Source of the DNA: Laburnicola sp. R22_1
Taxonomy: Eukaryota > Ascomycota > Dothideomycetes > Pleosporales > Didymosphaeriaceae
Length of the DNA: 64,000 nucleotides
Direction: 5' to 3'
NCBI GenBank assembly: GCA_014281115.1
Contig: JACONQ010000002.1
Coordinates: 496,001 to 560,000, forward strand
The notes under the pieces are model-generated. The model did not search any database, was not told the origin of the DNA, and was given only the letters and a program-made list of their open reading frames with translations. Made by a program: the position numbers and the translations under genes. The first letter of the stretch is position 1. Each line of letters starts with the position of its first letter. This document shows positions 24,275-35,036 of the stretch, one piece after another.

Positions 24275-25396
24275 ATGCGATACCCCACTGGTAGTTTATA
24301 GATTTTTGACTCGGATGGCTGCCATGATTTGTGTGTTGCAGTTGAATACGACCGCGGTCGTTTTTGTGTGCACATCCTTCGTGGTGGTGTTTTGCTGTTT
24401 GTATTAGGACTGTCGATTACAGGTATTTCTACTCCATCTTCTGCCTTACTTTACCTTTTATTTTACTCTACTCGATTTTCTACTCTACCTTCTACGATAT
24501 TCTATACTGCCATTTATTCCACTCTACTTTGCTCTCTATCTTACTATCCTCTACTCTACTTTCTATTTCATCATTCTATTTAAGCGCAACATTCCCAAAT
24601 CTCCAGGCACTCATTCTATCATTATAGTTCCCACAAAAGACAGCCATGTAGCTACCACTTCTTAAACATAACACTACCACTTTCCGACCACGTATCGCAT
24701 CTCCGAGATTCCCCTTTCTACTCGGCCAAGATATCCACCGTCCTGGAAACCCTCGATCAAGCGTTACCAGACCCTGGTACCGAGACGGCGCTCCAACCCG
24801 TTAACGGTAAATAGTCTGATGGGAGAAATCTCTTCGTGGTCGGGTGGTCAGTATGAACCCAGGCTTGCGAGTGTATGTAATAATGATAATAATAATCGAA
24901 GATGACTACTCTAGGGACGATATCAGGTCCACAGCGATGCTTTTATGTAAACAGAACAGCAATGGCTTAAATGAAACTTTACTTTAATCGATTACAAGTC
25001 GCCCTCAAACCATGATGACTCTTCAAATCAGAGTGCAAGTCCGTGGCGGCCTTTCAAAATGTTCACCGTCACCCCGAAGTTCGGTCTCTATCGAGTTGGG
25101 GGCTAGCATAGGGATTCCATGGTTCAACCATACTCCGCAGCCTACCTATCGTGTGCTTTGGCGGAATTTTTTACCATGGTAGCGAACCAAGAAACGATCC
25201 ATGTTTGACCAATCAAAATGCTTTCGTTTTGGTACAAGCCTACCGTCCGCCTGTACAAAGTGTACATATATATCTCTATAATTGAGTAGGACCCTCCCGA
25301 TCAATTCGGACGAAGGCACATACACGGTGAACGGTGGTCACTGGTCAGGGCGTCGTTCGCTTACCCTCGTCGACATACAGAAGCACGCCATACTCG
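24275..25396. other. Intergenic region with pyrimidine-rich tract
   Basis: At about 24,420-24,600 the plus strand is a long pyrimidine-rich stretch built of CTACTCTACTTT-like words. The rest shows no coding signal. Confidence 0.5.
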
Positions 25397-26141
25397 ATGC
25401 AGCCGACTAACCTCCACACCGGACAACCCTGGCACAACGCGCATCGCGTGCCTGTGCCTGTACCTGTGCCCATGCCCGTGCAGGTGCAGGTGCCCGCCAT
25501 GGAACCGCGGACTACACTCTTGACCACGGCGACAGCAGAGCAAGCCCGCATCCATGCCGGCCTGAGCTGGACGCAATGGACCCGCTTCTACGTATGTAAG
25601 CTCCAACCTCTCTTTCTCGCCCCTTCGGTCCCCGATCTACTAATACCTCCATCAGTGGTTTGCCAAAGATGAAGCTAGGCGACTGGTCTCGGAACATCCC
25701 GAATGGAACTGGACGAATGTTCCGTTTTATGAGAAGGATAGAGTGAGGCGGCGTATCAATGCGGAGCTGAGGAAGGAAGGAATCCCGGAGCTCGGACAAG
25801 ATGTCATACGCTGGCGGTTGTCGATCTGTATCCGGGATGTCAAGCAGTGGAGGAGGAACAATAAGTACTCACAACAAGAGAACGTGGGAGATACGCCACA
25901 AGAGAGCATGGGAGATCCATCACACGAGAACATGAGAGATACGCTACATGAGAGTATGGGAGATACATCACACGAGGACACGGACGATACGCCATATGAG
26001 AATACAGCAGACGCGCCATACGATTCCATGAGCGATCCACCCCGCGATTCCATGCGAGACACCCCCCACGACCCCTCACCAAACACCCAAAGAACAGAAA
26101 TCTACGATCCAATACGCGACGCCTACAAACCGCTCGGCTGA
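25397..26141 (+). CDS. Hypothetical protein with 8-residue repeats
   Basis: Exons 25397-25591 and 25656-26141 encode about 226 residues, family not recognised. Residues ~17-33 are an alternating Val/Pro/Gln run (VPVPVPVPMPVQVQVP). The middle (WTQWTRFYWFAKDEARRLV and following, about 55-130) is Trp-rich and charged, likely folded, with spaced Trp and Tyr and a DVKQWRRNNKYSQQ end. The C-terminal third is a chain of about eight 8-residue units of the type D-T-P-x-E-S-M-x, visible as a 24-bp DNA periodicity. The intron (GTATGT...ATCAG, 64 nt) has a CTAAT-type branch site and preserves frame. A DNA-binding role for the Trp-rich part is possible but unsupported. Confidence 0.65.
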
Positions 26142-26917
26142 CACGCGTCTCCTCTACCACCGTCTGCAGCAGCGACTTCTCCACTTCATCCCTTCCCTCC
26201 ACCTCACAGGTTTTCAAAACGTTCATCCTTCTTCTTCTTCTTCTTCTTCTTCTTTCTTCGTTTATTCGGGCATATGATATGCGGAGGAGTTATGCAAAGC
26301 AAGCAGGCGTTGGGACTACCCTATGGGGCGTTTGAAACGAAGGGGTTACTGGCGGCATAACGGTAGCGCTCTTCATTCTTTCAGGTGAGCTGGGCGTTTA
26401 ACAGGTTCAGAACGGTTTATTCCCCGGAAGTTGAAAGGCGCTGGATAGATGTTCGTGGCAAGATCGTACATTGGTGGAAGGTTGCGTTGACTATGAACGG
26501 GTATGGATGAATGAATACATGAATGAATAAATGAATAAATTGGAGAGTCGGTGCAAAAATGAGGATAACCTTCGACGACACCACGCGGAAAAAAAAATTT
26601 GTGCTCACCAACACATCGAGCTAGTTACATACTACGTGGGGCCACACTGTCTACGCGTCGTAGCTTGCACAAAGACGGTCAAGTGCGCCGTGGGGTCAAT
26701 GACGAGGTACCTGTTTACAAGGATATTCCCAGTCATTACACGGCCTAGGATAGACCAGTGACCCGCGAGCTTGCTTGAAGTAAAGGTAATCATTACATGA
26801 TGTGTCTGCGTTTTCAATAAAACTTCCGTTGTGTTGATTATATCTCCCAATGCTGCGTCAATGTAGGTGACCCTGCTGTATAGAAGCGTCAATCCCTTCT
26901 TTCCCTTACGCAATAAC
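26142..26917. other. Intergenic region, CTT microsatellite
   Basis: A (CTT)n microsatellite lies at about 26,227-26,256, just after the hypothetical gene. No gene is seen before the Fot1 element. Confidence 0.55.
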
Positions 26918-26919
26918 TA

Positions 26920-28861
26920 AGTCGGGTGGGGTAGTTTCTGACACCGGGTAGTTTCCGACACCGGGTAGTTTCCGACACCCCGCAAAATTTCGCCGCTGCC
27001 ACCACTTGGGTTGCGAATATGCTCACAACTTTATCAAATAGATTTGTAAAAATATAAAAAAATCGTATTCGAAGTATTTAATTGCTTTCTTTATCTATGC
27101 TTAAATCACAATCAAGATATCGTTGTGTTCGTCGTCGTTCTCGCGCCAAACGTCGAACTAATAGCTGCTCCGCTTCCTCTTCAGAGCTACTTTCCTCCTC
27201 TATAATAATGACCTTCTGCGATGCGTTTCTCACTTTGCGAACACGTTAAGAGGGCACCTAATTAGCCTACAAGAGAACTTCTGCAAGACTTGCGAAGCGT
27301 TCGTTTGGATTAATTGCGACTTTGCGGCGTTTTGGCGGATTTGCTTAATTAACCTGCTCGCGCAAGGAAGCAATCTCATAATTTTTCGTGGTGACCTCTA
27401 TTGAGGTACGGTTAAATGCCTTGGCGGTAAGCCGAACACATCGTCGTGTAGTTAGTGAGAAGCTCTTTTTAGAAAATAGCTTTACAACATCGCTGCCACG
27501 TTTTAGCGTCCTAATATCCTTGGTAGAAGAGGGTGGTGTTGACGGCCGTTCGCGCACCACCACCCAGCGAGAACCCAAGGGCTTCCTTACGTTCTTAGGG
27601 TACAGCCCTGTTGCTTTCTACCCAGATCGGACACACTGCTCTTGAAGGCCAATTTTACGCGCTTCTGCATAAAATTCGAGAAACTTGGCCTTCCTAAGCT
27701 TCGTTGCATCTGTCTTAGCCCCATACTTGCTAATAAAGCGCTGATACGCCACCTTTAGGCTAGAGAAACAACTAAGATCTAAAGGCTAGAGTATATGTGA
27801 AGTATGGGCAGGGATAAAGAGCAAGTGGATATTATTTATGTAACATGCAGTCATAAATTCGTCTAAGGTATGACTGCCATGGCCGTCAACAATGAGCAAC
27901 CGTGTCTCGGACGGATCGTCAGGCTCAGTCTGGGGCAAGAACACCTTCTCCAGCCACTTGACAGCAATATCATTACTTGTCCACCCATTTTGCGAGAAGG
28001 TAACATGCTAGTAAGGATGTTAAGTTAAAAACTCCTTCTTAAACCACTGCTCCTAGATGCTCTTAGCCTTGAAGATGACTAAAGGTTTAAGAACGACGCC
28101 GAGCGTAGAGATACACTCTACTATAGAGGTCCAAGTATAGGCATTTATTGTCTTAACTAGTATAGCATTAGGGTTCTCTTATGAGGAGCCTATGACAAGC
28201 CTATTAACTCCCTAGCCCTCCATAATACCGCCCTCGTCGGCGTTGTACCTGTGTCGGGGGGGAATCCAGGTCACGGTCTCGTACAGGTCGAATATTTGCC
28301 TGATACTTTCAGGAGTGGCCGCATTTATGCGTTCCCAGCTAGTCTGGCGGCCCAACTTTGACTTGATGGCTGGGCGGCGTCTCATGAATTGACTAGTCCA
28401 CTCCTTCCCCAGGTTCTTGTGGTCACCCTCTCGCTTGAGAACGGCTGTTGCGATGGCTCGCACTTGCGCATAGGTTAGCGCGTAACCAAGGGCTTCTTAA
28501 CGGAGAATCTAGCGCTCTAGATGCTCTTCTTGAATAACTAAAAGCCGCTGTGCACCGTTGTGGGCATGCAGGTGGGGTTGGGCACTATTAAAGCGGCCGC
28601 AAAGAGTGTTGCGTGGTACCCTATGTTAAGTAGCAGCAGTAGCCAAAGCAACCCTAGATTTAAGGTCTGTAAGTGCGTTCTAAACATCTCCTTCTGTGTA
28701 ACTAGCTATTCAAAGTCAGAGAAAACGATGCAAAAGGAAAAATTGAAATTGATGAAGAATTGAGGTTGTAAGAATTATTTTTCGGTCAGCGTGCATGGTG
28801 GGGGAGCGCGATTGCGGGGCTGTCGGAAACTACCCGGTGTCGGAAACTACCCCACCCGACT
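26920..28861 (-). mobile_element. Fot1/pogo-type Tc1-mariner transposon, copy 1
   Basis: The 1,942-bp element is bounded by TA on both sides (26918-26919 and 28862-28863). Its inverted ends begin AGTCGGGTGGGGTAGTTTC and carry iterated GGGTAGTTTCCGACACC units, three on the left and two on the right. The minus strand encodes a broken CENP-B/DDE transposase. TA target duplication, size and transposase type fit the Fot1/pogo group common in fungi. It lies 89 bp downstream of the stop of the gene at 28953-30162. Confidence 0.92.
27345..28560 (-). pseudogene. Fot1/pogo transposase, broken
   Basis: Recognisable blocks on the minus strand in order are: EEHLER, stop, ILR, stop, EALGYALTYAQVRAIA; NLGKEWTSQFMRRRPAIKSK (CENP-B-type helix-turn-helix); RHRYNADEGGIMEG near the first catalytic Asp; LLIVDGHGSHTLDEF (second Asp); and LQEQCVRSGWKATGLYPKN near the end. 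In-frame stops replace expected Trp and Gln codons near the N-terminus and further stops lie between blocks, consistent with C-to-T mutation. It cannot encode a complete transposase. Confidence 0.88.
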
Positions 28862-28952
28862 TAGTACTTGTATAGTGTTACCATCCCAGTCCACGTCCAT
28901 TGTGCATGTCCAAGTATTGCCTCGTCCGTGCATGTTCCCTTTTCAAGGGGCC

Positions 28953-30162
28953 TCAGACCTGCTTCACCCAGAAACCCAAGTCTCTCCAAGTCTTGCTCAC
29001 ACGCTGTTCTTGCGGTAACGGAACAAAGCCCAGTTTGTATGTCGCGCCATGTTTGACAACATGTCCACACGGCTTGCCGGCATTGATACATTTGTCATCT
29101 GCACTTTGTCGATACACACCGCCGTACTTGAAGAGTCCACCGACACCGCCAGTTCCCTGAAGCTGGAAGTTGACGCAATGTGGCTTTCCTTTTATCAATC
29201 CATTTCGTCCCTCTGCCTTGGTAACAAGGCGGCGCCATTGTTGCAGCTTAGTATGGTGTCCCTTAATGTTCAGCTTCCAACGTCGCTTGAGCTCTTTCTC
29301 AACAGTCGGACCGAGAAGTTCGATGTTCTTCCAGCTCCATTGGTCTTCTTGGTCCGGTATCAATATCACCATCTTCTTTTTGTCTAGCCCTGCGTGGTCT
29401 GAGAACACAATTGGCGTCTGTTGCTCTGGCTTATGGTCCTCCTGGTGAGGGGTAGTCGTCATTTGCATCTGAGACGGAGTTGGGCTTCGGTCTTCGCATG
29501 GAGTTGTGGATCGCTCTTTAAGAGTAACTGGGGTTTGCTTTCGATCTTGCTCATCTTGGACATCTTGCAATGACTGCACAGATCCCTTGCTATCCTCTGG
29601 TTCCTCGTCCCTTGTCTCTATGCTGTTGACTTTGATACTTGAAGACTTCTGAGTATATCGTCATTGAGCTTCCCGTCGACGAGCGTATACCTTACCCGGA
29701 TCGTCGATCTTGATACGACTCACGCTGCCAACCTCTTCCGGTTCCACCTTGCGTTTATTGTTTGCTTGTCGCCGAGCCGCATGTTGGTGGCGGTCGGCCG
29801 GAGTTTCGTCTGGATCGCTGATGAGAATCACGGCGTCCTCGTCCGATCGCTGCTTGTGTCGTCCTCCAGACACGCTCTCGAATGAACTGTTGTTGAGTAT
29901 AACGACATCGTCGTCGAACTCGTGCTTTGGCCACCCATTCTCCTGCGCACCATCTGCCGTGACACGTTAGCACGAGTCCAGCAGTCACTGCTTTGTCCAG
30001 TAACGTACCTCTTCCCCTGTCACACGGCTTTTCTTGTTCTGTTGCTTGCAGCCCGGCTTTGATGGCCTCGTCCACCTCCTCCTTTGACATGCCTCTCAAG
30101 CATCTCTCCCGCGACCAGCCCGAGAGGGTCTGGAGTTCCTTCCAGGTTTTCGAACCATCCAT
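28953..30162 (-). CDS. Protein with SUMO-interaction-like motifs, unknown
   Basis: Exons 30009-30162, 29691-29953 and 28953-29648 join to about 370 residues. Introns are 55 nt (GTACGT...GGCAG, GCTAAC branch) and 42 nt (GTATAC...CTCAG); the second is less certain. The N-terminus (MDGSKTWKELQTLSGWSRER) is helical and charged. The middle is disordered and holds DDDVVILNNSS, DEDAVILISDPDE and KKKMVILIPD, each a hydrophobic four-residue core next to acidic residues, the pattern of SUMO-interacting motifs. The C-terminal ~140 residues look folded, with Trp, Gly and three Cys (KCINAGKPCGHVVKHG), ending TWRDLGFWVKQV. I do not recognise that domain. A nuclear SUMO-linked role is inference only. Confidence 0.65.
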
Positions 30163-31304
30163 GGTGACGTCGCTCGACGCTATTGTCCTGTCAAAAAAAA
30201 AGTCAATTGTGTGAATGCGTGGAGGTGCAGGAAGAGAAGAACAGTGGGCTCATAGATGACGGCATTGATGTAGAAGGAAGGGACGGCCGCCCTTGACGGG
30301 ATCTACTACCGACCAGGGGGGAAGAGCAGTCGTCCCCGTACGATCCTCAGGCCCCGGCTTGCACAATTTGCGAGCGCGCTATGGCAACTGCGTGTTTTAC
30401 CTATCGCCGCATCTTGTGTAGTACATCATGTCCGTCTCATATATGGCACTTCATACAGAGGTGCCTACCTAGGTAGCATAACCATATATGCATAGTTATT
30501 GACAAGATAGGCAAGTAAATAAAGAAAGGAAGTTAACGCATTAGTGTATGCTCATGTGTGTTAGCAAGCGGCAAAGTACCACACATTCCCCATGTGGCCG
30601 TCCAGGACGCTTTTCTGAGTGCACCAGCATTACTACACGAGGTGAGATGTGGCTAGTGTGCGGCCCAGCGAACAAGTTTCGGATCATGTAAGAAGCAATT
30701 GAAGCAATAGATCCTAGACTCCAAGACACAATAAGGAAATCTAGAAAGATGTTGGAAGGAGTGTCCTCGTTCGGATGGTATTCTGAGAATTTGACGCGTC
30801 GCATGCGGTGTTTACGATTGTGCGCTGGGCATGCATCAGCTTGTATGGACATTAGCCTGAATTGTCCGCGTCCCGCAACTGCAGGTACAGTGCAATGCAG
30901 GGCAATTCGTGGAACAGCACTAGAAGAAAACATCCATATTATCGTAGAAGAGTTCGAATTCCGATGCCCAACCGCACGCGCCTAGCGCCGCCTGCTCTGT
31001 GTGAAAGGGAAGCATATAGCCGCAGCTTACGGCCTGATACACATTGAACGATAGAACCCAAACCCAGCCATTTGACCACCGCCATCCTAATTGTGCACGA
31101 AGCGACAAAGAAACAATGAAAGTGGGTTGCATAGAACGAAGTCGTCAATGATCCGTGCCATATTGCATATTCGAAGAAATTGCGCGCCCATGGAATATTT
31201 ATAGCGCTGCCCGGAAGTTGTGTTGTTGATTGCTACGCAATTGGGCTTCGTATAGAGCGCTGTTCAGAACATGTGACTAGGATATCGTGATTTGGATGAA
31301 AGAC
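30163..31304. other. Intergenic region, no supported gene
   Basis: A 130-codon minus-strand frame (30541-30933) exists but has no ATG context, homology or codon pattern that convinces me. Otherwise no signal. Confidence 0.4.
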
Positions 31305-31844
31305 CTAAGCAGAGTTCTTCGGATTCTGCGAGCTCTTCTTCCACTAGTGGACGCGTCAGCACACGAAATCAAAACAAAACCAAAAACGCGACGGTTGCTT
31401 GATCATGACAACAGAAGGATTGTTTTGTGTGTACTGTGTCCTAGGATAACAGACTGTGGACCATGATTGCCCGAGCAAATTGATAGTGCACGAGATTGAT
31501 AAGAGTACACTTACGTCTGCGCCGAGGTTCTTCTGCTGCTCCTTGAAGTCCAAGTTCTTATACTTGGGACGGTTCTCCTTGACTGTATCCAGCTGTTAGC
31601 GGGAGCCAGGATGGAATAATAATGGGAAGCTCATTGCGACACCAAAACGCGTCCTGACGCGTCTTGACGCGTCTTGAGGTGAGAGAAAACGCGTTCACTT
31701 ACAGAAAGCTTGCATCTTTACCATGGCTGTCCTCGCGTTCGCATTGCGCTTGCCTTTGCCTGCTGCTCTTCCCACTGGCTTCTTGACGCCGGCGCTGGTG
31801 GCTTTGGCCTTGGGGGTGGAGGCCTTGGAGGTGGAAGGGGCCAT
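31305..31844 (-). CDS. Tiny HMG-box-like basic protein
   Basis: Three short exons, 31703-31844, 31515-31582 and 31305-31343, join in frame to 82 residues. The introns have consensus ends: GTAAGT...ATACAG with a GCTAAC branch site (119 nt) and GTAAGT...CACTAG with a GCTGAC branch site (171 nt). The N-terminus is basic and Ala/Lys-rich (MAPSTSKASTPKAKATSAG). The second half, MQAFFKENRPKYKNLDFKEQ followed by QKNLGADWKKS, matches the last two helices of an HMG box: FF.ENRP, a helix, LG..WK. Such YABBY/HMG-like small proteins are expected to be nuclear and DNA-associated. The protein is shorter than a full HMG box, so the first helix is missing or replaced by the basic tail. Frame closure over three exons makes the model credible. 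Confidence 0.75.
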
Positions 31845-32761
31845 GATGTTGTAATGTGAATTGAATCGAGATTAATTTATTCGAACTGGGCGTGTTCGAA
31901 AGTCTGGAGACTCAAATTGATGAATTTCGAAAATGGGGAGGGTGTGGAGATGGAAGAAGGGAAGTGGAGGAGAGGACGGGGTGACTTATTGCCAAACAAC
32001 AACCGCAATATGCGCTAGCTTTATGCTAGACCAAATATAGTTCGCTCGAACACCGGTTCAGGTCGCACCTGCCCCTCACGTGAGGCCCCTCACGTGAGGG
32101 TGGATCGGCCCCCTGCTACAAAGGGTACCACAACATATTTAGCTGCAAGGTACCGAATTTATTACTGCTTCTAGCAATCCGGTGCATCTCATCCACGGCT
32201 CTGCATGGTGCGAGTTGCCCAGCGCTACAGGTCGCAAGTTTACGTACAGATGGCCTTGAGATTGCTTATCTTACGTACTGTACATGTGAACATCGGCAAG
32301 CGGCGTGCTCATGCAAGCCCGGACCCATGATAGAAACCGGGTGTCAAATATTCGCAGGTAATTTTAAGACGCCTACTGTACTTTTTGGTCCTTGAGCAGA
32401 AACTCGACAAGTAAAATGAGCGTGAGAATGACGGATGTTAATATGCGAGCAAACTGCAGCAACAGAAAGTAATAACATGCAGAGAAATTGCATTAGCTAT
32501 TATAGCCGTCTGAATCGAGCACGAACGGTGCAGTATGCCCAACTAGTAGCTCACCAACTCCCCTGTAAGCATTAATGATATCATTCTACCTGCGAAAATG
32601 ATATTACAGCTCAAGATCTGAATCGCACGTTCTTTTTATGTATACATGTCCATCTAGACTCGCATTACAGAGATGGATTATATCCCAGGACTGAAACCGC
32701 ATCATGTCGAACCTTCCCAGACCAAATAGAACTTAGCAGAAGGTGGCGGAAGGTTGGTAGT
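31845..32761. other. Intergenic region with ACGTGAGG direct repeat
   Basis: At 32,076-32,100 the word CCCCTCACGTGAGG occurs in overlapping copies around a CACGTG E-box core. It lies about 240 bp upstream of the HMG-like gene. Nothing else was recognised. Confidence 0.4.
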
Positions 32762-33385
32762 CTACTGCTGTGCAGCTGCAGCTTTGGTTTCCTCGCTTCC
32801 AACCGGAACCAGCCTGCCCACGACTAAATATTTCTCCGAGAAGCGCTCTTCCCAGCCACGCAGAGCCTCCTTTTGCTCGTCATCCAAGTCTTGTAGATCG
32901 TCAAGCGGTCCCTCGAGGTCCTTGGTCAGCATGTCTTCGTCGAAACTGCCATGCGCCAGTCCGCGACTCGCATCCCGGCCGGCGAAGTTCGCATACGGAC
33001 CACCCGGACCATAAAAGTTCCTTCCGGAAGTCACGTCAAATATACGCCCACGGACGGCCAGATAGACAGGCATGCCATTGAGGCCGTTGTACGGGATCAA
33101 GTCTGGTGGGGTGAAGGTGCGGAAGACGGTGGGCGGCGGAGCTTTGGGGAGGACTTGCGGCTTCGCCGGCTTGAGGCGGAGGTAGACCAGGAAGACGAAG
33201 AGCGACAGAAGTACGAGGTTGATGGGTGTCACGGGTGACGCTCTACGGAGGAAAGGTTAGCTGGGCGTAATGGGCTTCGGAGCTCGGATGCTTACGCTTG
33301 GGCGGCGGGCGGAGGGGACGACGCTGCGGATTGTTAGCCGTGTCGTGTCTGGTAGCAACGGGCAGATGAGCCTACCGTCTGCCAT
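32762..33385 (-). CDS. DAP1: Dap1/PGRMC-type heme-binding protein
   Basis: Exons 33376-33385 (10 nt), 33296-33323 (28 nt) and 32762-33242 give about 172 residues. Both introns (52 and 53 nt) have CTAAC branch sites. A single N-terminal membrane segment (INLVLLSLFVFLVYLRL) is followed by a cytochrome-b5-like domain with LNGMPVYLAVRGRIFDVTSG and GPGGPYANFAGRDASRGLA, the Tyr-containing heme site of the MAPR family. Dap1 in yeast binds and supports the Erg11 P450 in ergosterol synthesis at the ER. No ATG opens the third exon, so the two mini-exons are needed to supply the start (M-A-D-A-S-S-P). The C-terminus ends in Ala/Gln and carries no retention signal that I recognise. Confidence 0.9.
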
Positions 33386-34395
33386 GTCGAGCTCTGTGTG
33401 TGAGTAGGCACCTGAACGGACGGGCGCTGGATGTGCGATGTGGGAGGCCAAGAAGATGGGCCGGCGGGGCGTGGTGGCGGCTCTCCAGGGCTTGTGAAGA
33501 TGATGATGACACGGCCATTCTTAGTCAGCCCGCATTTCGCTCTGCAGCTCTGCAGGCTGTGCCATCACCACCCTTTGGCCGCGGGTCGAAAGACGGTGCG
33601 GTATCGAATCGCCAGCCCTCGGCGGACGTGCAGGCGACACCGCGGGCGACACAGCAGGCACAGCGCGGTCCGCCTACCTCCAAATTACCGCTGGCAGAAG
33701 CATAGCCTTGGAATCACACCCTTTCGTTTAAACAATAAATAGGCTACCAAACGACGCCGCGTGCGCGCGCCACTACCCGTCGCAAATCACTCGACGGCGG
33801 CTGGCTCGCAGGTAAGCTGAAACCGCCGACGTCGACGCTGAAACGCAAAGAGACAATTCATCTTGGCACCCTGGACGCCCTCTCATTCGCTACTGGACCG
33901 GCGCGGGAGCATCATACTTCGACCATCGTCGGCAACCACCCTATTATTCTACCGTGGGCGCTGTGGAAGCTCTGCCTGCAACACCACTACTGGGCGGTCG
34001 CGGTGAGGGCCGAGTACACAAGAGCAACGGCTGCGCCCCAACCCTGGAAAAGCGCAAACGCAGCCCTTCTCACCTGGCACCTGCACTTCCCGCGCCTTCA
34101 GCTCGCATCGCATCGGCCGCGGCTGCTGCGTCCCGTCTTCTGACCTTCTGCTGCGCGGCATCAACATTGCCAGACCTGGTGCACTTTCCCCAGCAGTACT
34201 ATAGGCGGTATGTATGTTTTTCTATGTTCTGTTGCTCTTGTTCGCATCTCCTTACTCTCGTCCGGCGTTTTTGGCTACACTTCCTCTTATCCCTTCCTTC
34301 TTTGCTATATCATTACTCTTTCCACCTCGTCCGTCCGCGCCACAACTCCGAGTCCTCGAAGCGTCCTATCGGTTCTTGACGTCTGCACGACCATC
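33386..34395. other. Divergent intergenic region
   Basis: It separates Dap1 (minus) from the Pmp3-like gene (plus). Open frames on both strands overlap and look fortuitous. The segment at 34,210-34,395 stays open upstream of the chosen start and could extend the Pmp3-like protein by 62 residues. Confidence 0.45.
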
Positions 34396-34937
34396 ATGCC
34401 ACCTAGCATGGACCATGCCCTAGCCGGAATCATGGTCTCGCAGCCAGCCGCCGTACCGCTGCCAAAACGTCGCAAGAGGGAAATCTTGGTACTTCTTATT
34501 CTCGCAATTTTCGCTCCACCTCTCGCCATGTACCTGGACGGTGCTTCTACGACCACTTTCTTTGCCAATCTCATTCTATATGTCGGCGGATTTGCCGTCG
34601 CGGGGATACCTAGTCTTGCCGCCGTCATATGGGCGTTTGTCTACATACTCCGCTCTAAAGAGAGGCGCCGAATGTCACACCCCATGCGGCGTCGATTTGT
34701 GGTCTACAATGCCCAAGGCACGCACCCGAGCGAGGGAGTGAACAATCCTATGCAACCATCTCTGGAGGAAAAAGCACCTGAAGCCAGTCCCACTGCTCCT
34801 CGGCTGGAAGACAATCCGTCCAGGGAACCTGAAGCCAACGCCACTGCTCCTCAGCTGGAACACAATCCGTCAAGGGAACTGAGAGATGGCGCTATTACCC
34901 CCCCCCACAGGAAGACAATCCATTTAGAGAGCCATAA
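34396..34937 (+). CDS. Pmp3-like small membrane protein, poly-C frameshift near end
   Basis: The frame from 34396 opens MPPSMDHALAGIMVSQPAAV, then a basic KRRKRE and two adjacent hydrophobic segments ILVLLILAIFAPPLAMYLDG and ANLILYVGGFAVAGIPSLA, ending in IWAFVYILRSKERRR. The first helix with PPLAMYLDG is the UPF0057/Pmp3 signature, a family that modulates plasma-membrane potential and cation tolerance. The tail has repeated units ending LEDNPSREP and LEHNPSREL. A third unit, QEDNPFREP then TAA at 34935-34937, lies in the +1 frame behind a run of nine C (34898-34906); ten C would restore it. As written, the frame runs on to 35247 and overlaps the next gene. I annotate the likely ancestral end. 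Sequencing error or a real indel cannot be told apart here. Confidence 0.7.
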
Positions 34938-35036
34938 AGACACTCGCCATCCCCAGTCTTTGGTCTGCTCCTCGTGCAGGTCAACTTGCCATTGTAACAT
35001 GAACCTCGCTAACTCGCATTTCACACAGGCTGAACC

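Noticed and set aside
30541..30933. 130-codon minus-strand frame
   Set aside because: No recognisable domain, signal peptide or splice context, and no support beyond being open.
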